Source: Sorangium cellulosum So ce56 (lineage in GTDB: Bacteria > Myxococcota_A > Polyangia > Polyangiales > Polyangiaceae). Taken from it: 64,000 bases of DNA. The translations under genes were made by a program, and so were the position numbers. The notes under the pieces are model-generated. The model worked only from the letters and a program-made list of their open reading frames with translations. It searched no databases and was not told where the DNA came from. The DNA lies in the NCBI RefSeq assembly GCF_000067165.1, contig NC_010162.1, positions 10,652,501 through 10,716,500 on the forward strand, read 5' to 3'. This document shows, piece after piece, positions 42,083 through 50,704 of this stretch. Numbering within the stretch: the stretch's first letter is position 1; every line of letters starts with the position of its first letter.

Positions 42083-45000
42083 ATGACCGTCCTCCACGAC
42101 CTCCTCGACCTCCCCGCCCAGGTCACCAAGAGCGCCTTCGTCGTCCGTCTCGTCGAGGGCGTCTCGCACCCCGACGCGCTCCTCGACAGCTACGCGATCA
42201 CCCCCGACCTGCACGGCTCGTTCGATCGTGGCCTCGGGCTCGTGGGCGCGGCGCTCCGTGACCGGCGCAACATCGCCGCCTTCGTCCACGGGAGCTTCGG
42301 GTCCGGCAAGAGCCATTTCATGGGCGTCCTCAGCCTCCTGCTCGCGAACGACGCCCGCGCCTGGGGCGAGCCCGCGCTCCACGACCTCCTCGGCAAGTAC
42401 GAGTGGGTGAAGACCCGCAAGGTCCTCCGCCTCCACTTCAACCTGATGGGCGCGCGCTCGCTGGACGAGAAGGTCTTCGCCGAGTACCTCGTGCGCGTCC
42501 GCGAGCTCCACCCCGACGCGCCGATCGCGCCGCTCTTCGAGGACCAGGCGCTCTTCGACAACGCCCAGGGGGTGCGCGAGACGCTCGGCGACGCGGCGTT
42601 CTTCGACCGGCTCGGCGCGTCCGCCGGCGCCGACGCGCGCTGGGGGAAGAAGGGCGCGGCGGCCGCCTGGGACGCGGCACGGTTCGACGCCGCGCGCGAG
42701 AGCGTCGACCCGGAGGAGCGGGCGCGGCTCTTCTCGGCGCTGGTGAAGACGCTCTTCCCCGCCTTCGCGGCGCAGAAGTCCCAGTACGTGAGCTTCGACA
42801 GCGGCCTGCCGCGCCTCGCCCAGCACGCGGCGGCGCTCGGCTATGACGCGGTGGTCGTCTTCCTCGACGAGCTCATCCTCTGGCTCGCGAGCGGCGCCTC
42901 GAACCGCGAGTGGCTGAACCTCGAGATCGGCAAGCTCGCGAAGATGGTCGAGGGGCAGAGCGACGACCAGAAGATCCCCATCGTGACCTTCGCCGCGCGC
43001 CAGCGCGACATCGGCGAGATGGTGGGCGAGCAGTACGCCGGGGCAGACGCCGAGGCGGTCAAGGCGGCGCTGAAGTGGTGGGAAGGGCGCTTCGACGTGC
43101 TCAAGCTCGAGGACCGCAACCTGCCCGCGATCGTCGAGAAGCGCGTGGTCCGGGCGAAGTCGGACGCCGCGAAGCGCGCGCTCGACACCGCGTTCGACCG
43201 GCTCCGCGCCTCGCTCGGGAACGTCGCCTGGGGCACGCTGCTCGGCGAGATCGGCGACGAGAAGGGGTTCCGGCGGGTCTATCCGTTCAGCCCGGCGCTT
43301 GTCGAGGCGCTGGTGGCGATGTCCCACTACCTCCAGCGCGAGCGCACCGCGCTCAAGGTGCTGGTGGAGCTGCTCGTCGAGCACCTCGACGACTTCGAGA
43401 TCGGCAAGGTCGTGCCGGCCGGGGACCTCTACGACGTGCTCGCCGGAGGCGAGGAGCCGATGGACGGCACCATGCGGGAGCGCTTCGCGGCGGCGAAGCG
43501 GCTCTACCTGAACGAGCTCCTGCCGGTGATCCAGCGCGCGAACGAGACAGGGAGCAAGGAGCGCTGCCAGCGGGAGCGGAGCGACCACCCCGTCACCCTC
43601 GGCTGCTCGAACTGCCGTGAGGCCCGCTGCCGCGCCGACAACCGGCTCGCCAAGACGCTGCTCCTCGCGGCCCTCGTCCCGAACAGCGCGGTCTTCCGGG
43701 GCCTCACGGCGTCGCGCCTGGTGCAGCTCAACCACGGGACCCTGAAGTCGCCGGTGCCGGGCGCCGAGGCGCAGCAGGCGCTCGGGCGGATCCGGGCGTG
43801 GGCGGCCGAGTGCGGCAAGGTCCGGATCGGCGAGCAGCCGACGGACCCGACCGTGAGCATCGTGCTCGAGGGCGTCGATCTGAAGCCGATCATCGACGCC
43901 GCGCGCGGCTACGACAGCAGCGGGACGCGGCGGGCCAAGCTCCGGGAGATCCTGTTCACGGCGATCGGGATCGAGCTGGGCGCCGGGCCGATCGTGCACA
44001 CCGTCCCGTGGCGCGGGACCGACCGGATCGGCGCCGTCCATTACGGCAACGTGCGCGAGATGGACGACGGGACGCTGCGCGCCGAGTCGGGGCACGATTT
44101 CAAGCTGATCATCGATTACCCGTTCGACGATCCGGGGCGCACGCCGGCCGAGGACGAGGCGCGGCTGCGCGCCTACACGGAGCGCTACCCGGAGACGCCG
44201 ACGATCGTCTGGCTGCCGAGCTTCTTCGCGGAGACGCCGCAGCGGGACCTCGCGGATCTCGTGGTGATCGAGCGGATCCTCGAGGGCGACAACTGGAAGA
44301 CGCACCTCCAGAACCTGCGCCCCGACGACCAGTCGCGCGCCCGGGCGGAGCTCTCGAGCCTGGCCGCGCAGAAGCGCGAGCGGGTGAAGCGCGCGCTCAA
44401 CGCGGCGTACGGCCTGGCCCGGGTCGAGCCGGGCATGCTCGACGCGGGCCGGACGGTCGACCAGCACTTCCACGTGCTCATGCAGGGTTTCCGGATCTCG
44501 ACGCTCGTCGTGGCGACGATGAAGGACGGCGTGATCGAGGTCGTGGGCCAGCTCCTGCACGAGCTCCACCCGCGCCATCCGCACTTCGACATCCGGGTCA
44601 CGAAGGGCAAGCTCACGGCGAACCTGGAGCAGCTCCAGAGGCTCTACGAGGCGGAGGGGCAGCGCCTGCTGCTCGCAAAGACCGAGCGCGACGTCCTCTA
44701 CTTCGCGGAGAAGCTCGGGCTCGTGAACGTGAACGACGGCCAGGCGACCTTGCAGCCGCTGCGGTTCCAGGAGGCGGAGAACGCGCTCCGCGCGCAGGGG
44801 ATCGACACGCCGACCGTGGCGCAGGTGCAGCGGGTGTTCGACACGAAGGGCGTGCTCGGCCTCACGCGCGAGGTGGAGGACTTCCTGGTCCTAGCCCACG
44901 GGATCGCGACGGGACGCGAGCTCATGCGGCTGGGGACGCCGGTGCGGGACCCGGTGCTCGGCAAGCTCGGCGAGGATCTGGAGCTGCCGAAGCCGCCGAT

Positions 45001-45730
45001 GCCGGATCCGGTGAGCTTCCAGAGGGCGCTCGAGCGCGCCGGGGTGATCTTCGGCGTGAGCCTGGGCGGCCGGGCGCTCCACGCGCGGAACCTGCGCGCG
45101 CTCGGCGACAAGCTCGGCGCGGCGGTGGCGAAGGCGACCGCGGATCGCGCGACCGAGGTGGCGGGCCTCCTGGAGCGACGGAGCGCGGCCTTCTTCGATG
45201 AACCGCACGGGCCGCCGCCGCGGCTCTTGACGGCGCGCAAGGTGGCGGAGCTGCTCGGCGGGCTCGGCGGCGATCCGTTGAAGCAGGTGACGGCGCTGGC
45301 CGCGCTGGAGGTGGCGCCCACGTCGGAGACGGCGATGCAGCGGCACCTCCTGGCCGCGCGGGCGACCGCGGAGTGCCTCGCCGACGACCTCGTGTTCCAG
45401 AGCCTGGAGGCGTTGCGCGGGCACGACGAGCCGGAGGCGCAGGCGATGCTCGCCGAGGTCCGGGAGACGCTCGAGAAGGACGAGCTCCAGAAGGCGCTGG
45501 CGACGCCGCTGCGGGCGCTGGCCTTGAAGGCGCAGCAGTGGGCGCGGAAGACGCGGCGGGCCTCGTCGGTCCCGCCGCCCACCGGCGAGGTGGTGGGCAC
45601 CGGCTCGGCGACGACGCTCGACGAGCTTGAGGCAGAGCGGGCGCGGATGCTCGAGGCGCTGAAGAACGCCGGGCCCGGGGGGCGGCTGGTGCTCAGCTGC
45701 TCGTGGAAAGTGGTGCGGGAGAAGCCGTGA
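42083..45730 (+). CDS. pglY: BREX type 2 ATPase PglY
   Basis: The 1215-residue protein starts at ATG 42083. A P-loop near 69-78 (VHGSFGSGKSHFMG) and a Walker B-like VVVFLDELILWLAS near 255 mark the ATPase core shared by PglY and BrxC. Cys495, 508, 511 and 516 (C-x12-C-x2-C-x4-C, around LGCSNCREARC) form a probable zinc site. The C-terminal half is long and helical. In Pgl/BREX systems this ATPase works with PglX and PglZ to block phage replication. It opens the second transcription unit of the island, behind the palindrome array, and is followed by the Septu-like pair. Confidence 0.93.
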   Translation: MTVLHDLLDLPAQVTKSAFVVRLVEGVSHPDALLDSYAITPDLHGSFDRGLGLVGAALRDRRNIAAFVHGSFGSGKSHFMGVLSLLLANDARAWGEPALHDLLGKYEWVKTRKVLRLHFNLMGARSLDEKVFAEYLVRVRELHPDAPIAPLFEDQALFDNAQGVRETLGDAAFFDRLGASAGADARWGKKGAAAAWDAARFDAARESVDPEERARLFSALVKTLFPAFAAQKSQYVSFDSGLPRLAQHAAALGYDAVVVFLDELILWLASGASNREWLNLEIGKLAKMVEGQSDDQKIPIVTFAARQRDIGEMVGEQYAGADAEAVKAALKWWEGRFDVLKLEDRNLPAIVEKRVVRAKSDAAKRALDTAFDRLRASLGNVAWGTLLGEIGDEKGFRRVYPFSPALVEALVAMSHYLQRERTALKVLVELLVEHLDDFEIGKVVPAGDLYDVLAGGEEPMDGTMRERFAAAKRLYLNELLPVIQRANETGSKERCQRERSDHPVTLGCSNCREARCRADNRLAKTLLLAALVPNSAVFRGLTASRLVQLNHGTLKSPVPGAEAQQALGRIRAWAAECGKVRIGEQPTDPTVSIVLEGVDLKPIIDAARGYDSSGTRRAKLREILFTAIGIELGAGPIVHTVPWRGTDRIGAVHYGNVREMDDGTLRAESGHDFKLIIDYPFDDPGRTPAEDEARLRAYTERYPETPTIVWLPSFFAETPQRDLADLVVIERILEGDNWKTHLQNLRPDDQSRARAELSSLAAQKRERVKRALNAAYGLARVEPGMLDAGRTVDQHFHVLMQGFRISTLVVATMKDGVIEVVGQLLHELHPRHPHFDIRVTKGKLTANLEQLQRLYEAEGQRLLLAKTERDVLYFAEKLGLVNVNDGQATLQPLRFQEAENALRAQGIDTPTVAQVQRVFDTKGVLGLTREVEDFLVLAHGIATGRELMRLGTPVRDPVLGKLGEDLELPKPPMPDPVSFQRALERAGVIFGVSLGGRALHARNLRALGDKLGAAVAKATADRATEVAGLLERRSAAFFDEPHGPPPRLLTARKVAELLGGLGGDPLKQVTALAALEVAPTSETAMQRHLLAARATAECLADDLVFQSLEALRGHDEPEAQAMLAEVRETLEKDELQKALATPLRALALKAQQWARKTRRASSVPPPTGEVVGTGSATTLDELEAERARMLEALKNAGPGGRLVLSCSWKVVREKP

Positions 45731-45842
45731 AGGAGCCAGCCGGCGCCGGGTTGCTGCTGCTCGCTTTGCCACGCCAGGCTCCCCTGGCTGGTGACGCCGA
45801 GGGCACCTTGGCTATCATGGCGCTCGGCACGAAAGAGACGCG

Positions 45843-47129
45843 ATGCGGATAAGCTCCATCAGGCTCCAGAACTTCCGCGGATTCGCGGCATGCACGCTGT
45901 CGCTCGATCGTCCGCTCACCGTGCTGGTCGGGGTCAACGGGGCCGGGAAGACCTCGACGCTCGATGCCATCGTTCGCCTCCTCGGGGTCACCAACCGGGT
46001 ACCCGGCCGCGCGAAGAGGCTGCTGGTCGACGCGGACATCCGGCGCGACGCTGCCGGGTGTGAAATCGACATGGTGGGGACGACGAACGGCGCGACATTC
46101 CATACCGGGATCCAGCTCGCACGGGGCGGTAGACAGGTCGTGAACACGACGTTGCCGAGGCGCGCCGGAGCCGGTGAGGCCGACGCAGGCTCCGGCGAGG
46201 CCGACGCAGGCTCCGGCGAGCGCCTGCCCACGGCGCTTCCCGCTGCCTACTACCCCGCATCGCGCATGGTGTCTGACCAGCGTTACCTACGGGCGCACGG
46301 GGCCCCGCCGTCGCTCTTCGGGCGAGGCCTCGACGCGATCGAATCGCTCGACCGCCTCTCGCTGCGCGCGAACTTGAGCTTCGACGACTTCTTCCAGTGG
46401 TTCCGGCTGCGCGAGGACCTCGAGAACGAGCAGCGCACGCGGGGCGCCCCCGAGTACGAGGACCGACCGCTGAAGGCCGTGCGCGACGCGATAGAGCGCG
46501 TCGTGCCGGGGATCTCGCGGCTCCGGGTGCAGCGCCTCCCCTTCCGGCTCGTCGCACTGAAAAACGGCGCCGAGTACGAGCTCGATCAGCTCTCGGACGG
46601 AGAGCGCGGCCTGCTGGCGATGGTCGGAGACCTCGCGTTCCGCCTCACGATCACGCACCGCGAGCTCCCCGATCCCCTCCAGGGAGAGGCGCTGGTGCTG
46701 ATCGACGAGATCGAGCAGCACCTTCACCCCTCGTGGCAGCGCCTCGTCGTGAACTCCCTCCTGCGAGCATTTCCAAACTGCCAGTTCATCGTGACGACGC
46801 ACTCCCCGCAGGTGCTGAGCGAGGTGCCGAACGACGCCGTGCTGCTGCTGGACGATTTTCAGTTCTTCCGCCCTGCGGCGCCGACGCAAGGACGCGACAC
46901 GAACTCGATCCTCTGGGAGGTGCTTGGGGTAGCAGCGCGCCCGCAGGCGATCGTCAAAGAGCTCGACGAGATCACGGGCCTGCTCGACGATGGCAGGCAC
47001 GACGAGGCGCGTGACCGCCTCGACCGCCTCGCCCAGTCGCTGACCGAACGAGATCCGGAGGTGGCCCGCCTGCGGGGCCTGCTCGACCTGGTGGAGCGCA
47101 TCGATGCGAGCGATCGCGAAGAGGCATGA
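45843..47129 (+). CDS. ptuA: Septu-like PtuA ATPase (RecF/ABC-type AAA)
   Basis: The 428-residue ATPase has Walker A VGVNGAGKTS at 28-37, an ABC-signature-like LSDGERGLLAM near 250, Walker B LVLIDEIEQHLHP near 284 and the H-loop TTHSPQVL near 318, the pattern of OLD/RecF-type AAA ATPases in defence systems. A tandem GEADAGSGEADAGSGE insert occurs near 110. The following HNH gene overlaps it by 26 bp. ATPase plus TIGR02646-type HNH nuclease is the Septu arrangement, in which the ATPase controls the nuclease after phage infection. It is somewhat shorter than many PtuA proteins, so RloA-like relatives remain an alternative. Confidence 0.82.
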   Translation: MRISSIRLQNFRGFAACTLSLDRPLTVLVGVNGAGKTSTLDAIVRLLGVTNRVPGRAKRLLVDADIRRDAAGCEIDMVGTTNGATFHTGIQLARGGRQVVNTTLPRRAGAGEADAGSGEADAGSGERLPTALPAAYYPASRMVSDQRYLRAHGAPPSLFGRGLDAIESLDRLSLRANLSFDDFFQWFRLREDLENEQRTRGAPEYEDRPLKAVRDAIERVVPGISRLRVQRLPFRLVALKNGAEYELDQLSDGERGLLAMVGDLAFRLTITHRELPDPLQGEALVLIDEIEQHLHPSWQRLVVNSLLRAFPNCQFIVTTHSPQVLSEVPNDAVLLLDDFQFFRPAAPTQGRDTNSILWEVLGVAARPQAIVKELDEITGLLDDGRHDEARDRLDRLAQSLTERDPEVARLRGLLDLVERIDASDREEA

Positions 47130-47823
47130 ACCCCCTGAGCTGAAGGCGTACCGGGCGGTGCCCGGCGCGGCCTACGACGGCAAGGACTTCACCCCTGTCA
47201 AGGGCAAGATCCGGACGGCGCTGCTCCGCGATCAGCTCGCGCTGTGCTGCTACTGCATGCGCAGGATCTCCAGCGATGCACGCCCGCATCCGACGAACCC
47301 CGACGCACCGCCGGTCGTCCAGATGAAGGTCGAGCACTGGAAATCACAAACTGCCTTCCCGTCCCTTCAATTGGCCTGGACGAACATGCTCGGGGCTTGC
47401 CTTGGCAACGAGGGCCGTCGACCTGCGGATCAGACCTGCGATACCCGCAAGGGCGAGGATGCGATCCTGCTCAACCCTCTGGATCCCGCGCATGTATCGA
47501 CCCTGAGCTGCACGAGCGCGGGGCGCCTTCAATCCACGGATCCGCGGTTCCAGAAGGACATCGATGACCATCTGGGCTTGAATCACGCCGTCCTCGTCGC
47601 AACCCGCAAGGTGAGGCTCGATCGCGATCTCAAGCGGATTCTGATCAAGTACCGGACATCGCCTATCCCAGAGAGCGCGATCCGAGCGCTGGTGGCCGAG
47701 CTGGAGACCCCGACGGAGACCCCCACGGAGACCCCGACGGAGACCTCGACGGGAGGAAAGCTGCCCGAGCTCTGCAGCGTCGTCCGGCTATGGGCGCGAA
47801 AGCGATTTGGTGCCCAGTGGTAG
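47104..47823 (+). CDS. ptuB: Septu-like PtuB HNH endonuclease
   Basis: The 239-residue protein begins inside the ptuA end. It has CCYCMRR near 47, the HNH core VEHWKSQ near 75 and NMLGACLGN near 93, then CDTRKG and LNPLDP, the pattern of the TIGR02646 HNH family seen as PtuB and next to retrons. The two Cys pairs likely bind structural zinc. The C-terminus holds a TPTETPTETPTETST repeat coded by 12-bp direct repeats. It should be the DNA- or RNA-cleaving effector held by PtuA. No reverse transcriptase or ncRNA is visible nearby, so it is Septu-type rather than a retron. It is inserted between pglY and pglZ in the same orientation. Confidence 0.82.
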   Translation: MRAIAKRHEPPELKAYRAVPGAAYDGKDFTPVKGKIRTALLRDQLALCCYCMRRISSDARPHPTNPDAPPVVQMKVEHWKSQTAFPSLQLAWTNMLGACLGNEGRRPADQTCDTRKGEDAILLNPLDPAHVSTLSCTSAGRLQSTDPRFQKDIDDHLGLNHAVLVATRKVRLDRDLKRILIKYRTSPIPESAIRALVAELETPTETPTETPTETSTGGKLPELCSVVRLWARKRFGAQW

Positions 47824-47872
47824 CCCCTTCCCTGCACCTTCGACGGGGCCGCGCCGCGGCGCCGAACAGCCC

Positions 47873-50704
47873 ATGAGCCTCGATCTGCCGACGCTTTCGA
47901 CGAGCGACCTCCAGGAGGAGCTCCGTCAGATCCATCGACACACGCGCCGCTCGTATACGGCCGCCGTCGCCTGCCGGGGTGAGCCGGGCAGGGTCAGCGT
48001 GGATCTCGACGACAAGAAGGTCCTGTTCCGCGTCGCGCCGGTGCGATCCGAGCTGGAGATGCGGCGGGTGCTCGCCGAGGGCGGGGAGGACCCGGTGGTG
48101 CTCCTCGTCGACTTCGAGCAGCGGCTACCCGCGGATCTCGCGGGGCGCCTCGCTGGAGGCAAGGTGCACCCGGTCGATCGCGGGCGTCAGCTCGCGCGGA
48201 TGTTCGGCGCCACGGCCACCAGCGCCGAGCTGCAGGCGTGCCGGCCGCTCTGCGACGCGCTGCGCGCGCGGGCGGTCCCGTCGTGGCGCATGCAGGGCAG
48301 CACCGTCGATCTCGAGACGGCGTGGCGCGCGCTCCTCGCGCGGGACGCGGGCATCCCGTTCGAGGGCGCGCTGACCGAGGAGCGCGTCGTCGACTTCTGC
48401 GCGTCGTCCCCGGTCGCGCCGGCGTTCGTGAAGGCGCTCGCGGACAACGGCCCCCTCCGGGCGGCGCTGCTCCAGCACCTCGGCGAGGCCAGCGGGCCGG
48501 TGGCGGCGATCGCCTGGCGCGCCTGGGAGCGCGGCGAAGGGCGCGCCGTGGCGGCGCTGGCGCTGGTTCTCGAGGTCGCCGCGAAGAAGCTGTCGGGGCA
48601 CGCCTACCTGCTCGGCCAGGTGCGGACCGCCATGGCCCGCCTGGATCCAGAGCTGCGGAAGCTGTCGCCCGACGCGCCGCTGTTCGCGCGCTGGGGCGAG
48701 CTCGGCCCGGTGATGGCCCGGCGGCTCGCGCCCCCGGTGCTCGACCGCGCGCTGGCGGACGCGGATGCCATCCTCCAGGACGAGCCGGTGGCCGATGTGC
48801 TCGTCGAGAGCCGCTGGCTCCCTGGGGCGTTCGAGCTCTCCGCGAAGGCGCTCGGCGACGCCCTCGTCGCGGCGACGGCGAGCCCCACGCCGGACGCGAT
48901 CGAGCGCGCGGACGAGGCGAGCAAGCGGCTCCAGAACCACCGCCGCGCGCGGGTGGACGACTCGAACGAGAAGCGGCTCGCGGCGCGCGCCGAGATGGCT
49001 CTCAAGCTGGTGGCCTACCTCGGGACGCGCCCGCAGCTCGAGGCCGAGCTCCGGGAGCTCGGCGACCACGATCGGATGCGCTCCCTCGCGGAGCACTACG
49101 CCGAGCACGGGGCCTATGTCGACGCGGCCAGGGCCGTCGCGCGCGGCGAGGAGACGGCGGGCGCGCTCGCGCAGGGCATCCAGGCGGTGCTGACGGCCGT
49201 GGACGCGGCCCGCGACCTCGACGACGAGCGGTTCGCGAGCGGGCTCGCTTCCTGGGTGCAGGCGGGCTCGCCGGGCTCGTCGCGGGTGGTGCCGATCGAG
49301 CGGGCGCTCGACGAGTTCGGGGTCGGCTTCCTGAAAGAGAAGCGGCATCGGAAGCTCCTCGTGGTGCTGCTCGACGGCATGGCGTGGGCGAACGCCGTGG
49401 AGCTCTTGACGAGCCTGGAGGAGGCCCATGTCGCGCCGATCCGGTGGAAGCGCGGCAGGCTGCCGCCGGTGCTGGCGGCGCTGCCGACGGTCACGACGGT
49501 GAGCCGCGCGGCCCTGTTCAAGGGCAAGCGCCTCGATCCGGGCGAGGCCGAAGATACAGGGAAGGATCCGGCGCGCTTCGCCGGGCACAAGGGGCTGACG
49601 AAGCTGCTCGATCAGGCGCCGCAGCTCTACCTGCGCCCCGACGTGGAGACGACGACGGGGGAGCTGTCGAAGAAGGCGGCCGCGCTGGTGCAGTCGAAGG
49701 ACCGCGTCGTCGCCGTGGTGGTCAACGCCATCGACGACCAGCTCAAAGGCAGCCGGCAGATGCGTGTACCGTGCGATCTCGCGCACATCAAGCCGCTCGG
49801 CCCGCTGCTGCAGGAGGCGACCGACGCGGGCCGCGCCGTGCTCCTCATCGCGGACCACGGGCACGTGCTCGGCGCCCGGCTCGCCTCGGTGAGCGCTCCC
49901 GAGGCCGGCGCCAAGCGCTGGCGACCTCTCGGCGTGAACGACGCGCCCGGACCGAACGAGGTCTGCGTGTCCGCGGACAGCACCTGGCGCCCGCGCGGCA
50001 AGGCGAAGGTGGCGCTGCTGTACCGTGAGACGGAGGCCTATGGCGGGAGCGCGCACGTGGGCGAGCACGGGGGCGCGTCGCTGGCGGAGGCCGTGAGCCC
50101 GGCGATCCTCGTGGCTTCCGACCGGCTGCGACAGCGCATCCAGATCGAAGAGGGAGAGGACGACGAAGCGCTCGAGGTGACGCCGTTCCAGAGCCCGCCG
50201 TGGTGGGACCTGCGCGTCCGGAAGCCCGCCGTACGGACGGCCCCCGCCGACGCAGTGGTCGTGGCGGAGCCGTCTCCAGCGCCGGCCAGGCAGCTCTCGA
50301 TTCCGCTGATCGACGTGGCGGCGCCGAAGCCGATCAAGGAGCGCAAAGACGCCGCCAGGCCGGCGGCGGCCGCCTCCGGGGCGCCCGCCGCAGCGCGGAA
50401 GCCGGGCCCGAGCGCGACGCTGGCGAAGTCGAAGCTCCTGAAAGAGCGGCAGCGCGAGCGCGGCGCCGAGCCCCGCGCCGTGATGATGGCGTGGATCGAT
50501 GTCCTGGCGGCGCACCAGGGCCGGATGGCGGCCAGGCTCTTCACGCACGAGGTGGGCCTGCTCGCGCACCAGGCCGGAGGAGCGGTGTCCGAGATGGGCG
50601 AGTGGCTCAACGTCGATACGTACCAGGTGGTGTCCTACGATCGCGTGGCGCAGGAGGTCCTGCTGGATCTGGACCTGTTGCAGGGGCTGTTCGGAGCGGA
50701 TTGA
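47873..50704 (+). CDS. pglZ: BREX type 2 phosphatase-superfamily protein PglZ
   Basis: The ATG at 47873 (MSLDLPTLSTSDLQEELRQI) gives 943 residues; an earlier ATG at 47807 overlaps ptuB. The PglZ domain of the alkaline phosphatase superfamily occupies the C-terminal half, with metal-ligand motifs LVVLLDGMAWAN near 495 and VLLIADHGHVLG near 655. PglZ is the signature protein of all BREX types and interacts with PglX; in type 2 it was first known as the partner that limits PglX toxicity. The stop overlaps the brxD start by one base (TGATG), so the two are translationally coupled. It ends with a helical tail (YQVVSYDRVAQEVLLDLDLL). Confidence 0.94.
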   Translation: MSLDLPTLSTSDLQEELRQIHRHTRRSYTAAVACRGEPGRVSVDLDDKKVLFRVAPVRSELEMRRVLAEGGEDPVVLLVDFEQRLPADLAGRLAGGKVHPVDRGRQLARMFGATATSAELQACRPLCDALRARAVPSWRMQGSTVDLETAWRALLARDAGIPFEGALTEERVVDFCASSPVAPAFVKALADNGPLRAALLQHLGEASGPVAAIAWRAWERGEGRAVAALALVLEVAAKKLSGHAYLLGQVRTAMARLDPELRKLSPDAPLFARWGELGPVMARRLAPPVLDRALADADAILQDEPVADVLVESRWLPGAFELSAKALGDALVAATASPTPDAIERADEASKRLQNHRRARVDDSNEKRLAARAEMALKLVAYLGTRPQLEAELRELGDHDRMRSLAEHYAEHGAYVDAARAVARGEETAGALAQGIQAVLTAVDAARDLDDERFASGLASWVQAGSPGSSRVVPIERALDEFGVGFLKEKRHRKLLVVLLDGMAWANAVELLTSLEEAHVAPIRWKRGRLPPVLAALPTVTTVSRAALFKGKRLDPGEAEDTGKDPARFAGHKGLTKLLDQAPQLYLRPDVETTTGELSKKAAALVQSKDRVVAVVVNAIDDQLKGSRQMRVPCDLAHIKPLGPLLQEATDAGRAVLLIADHGHVLGARLASVSAPEAGAKRWRPLGVNDAPGPNEVCVSADSTWRPRGKAKVALLYRETEAYGGSAHVGEHGGASLAEAVSPAILVASDRLRQRIQIEEGEDDEALEVTPFQSPPWWDLRVRKPAVRTAPADAVVVAEPSPAPARQLSIPLIDVAAPKPIKERKDAARPAAAASGAPAAARKPGPSATLAKSKLLKERQRERGAEPRAVMMAWIDVLAAHQGRMAARLFTHEVGLLAHQAGGAVSEMGEWLNVDTYQVVSYDRVAQEVLLDLDLLQGLFGAD

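Noticed and set aside
45843..47823. Retron-type system (TIGR02646 HNH and ATPase also accompany retrons)
   Set aside because: No reverse transcriptase gene or retron-like ncRNA region is visible on either side; pglY and pglZ are directly adjacent.
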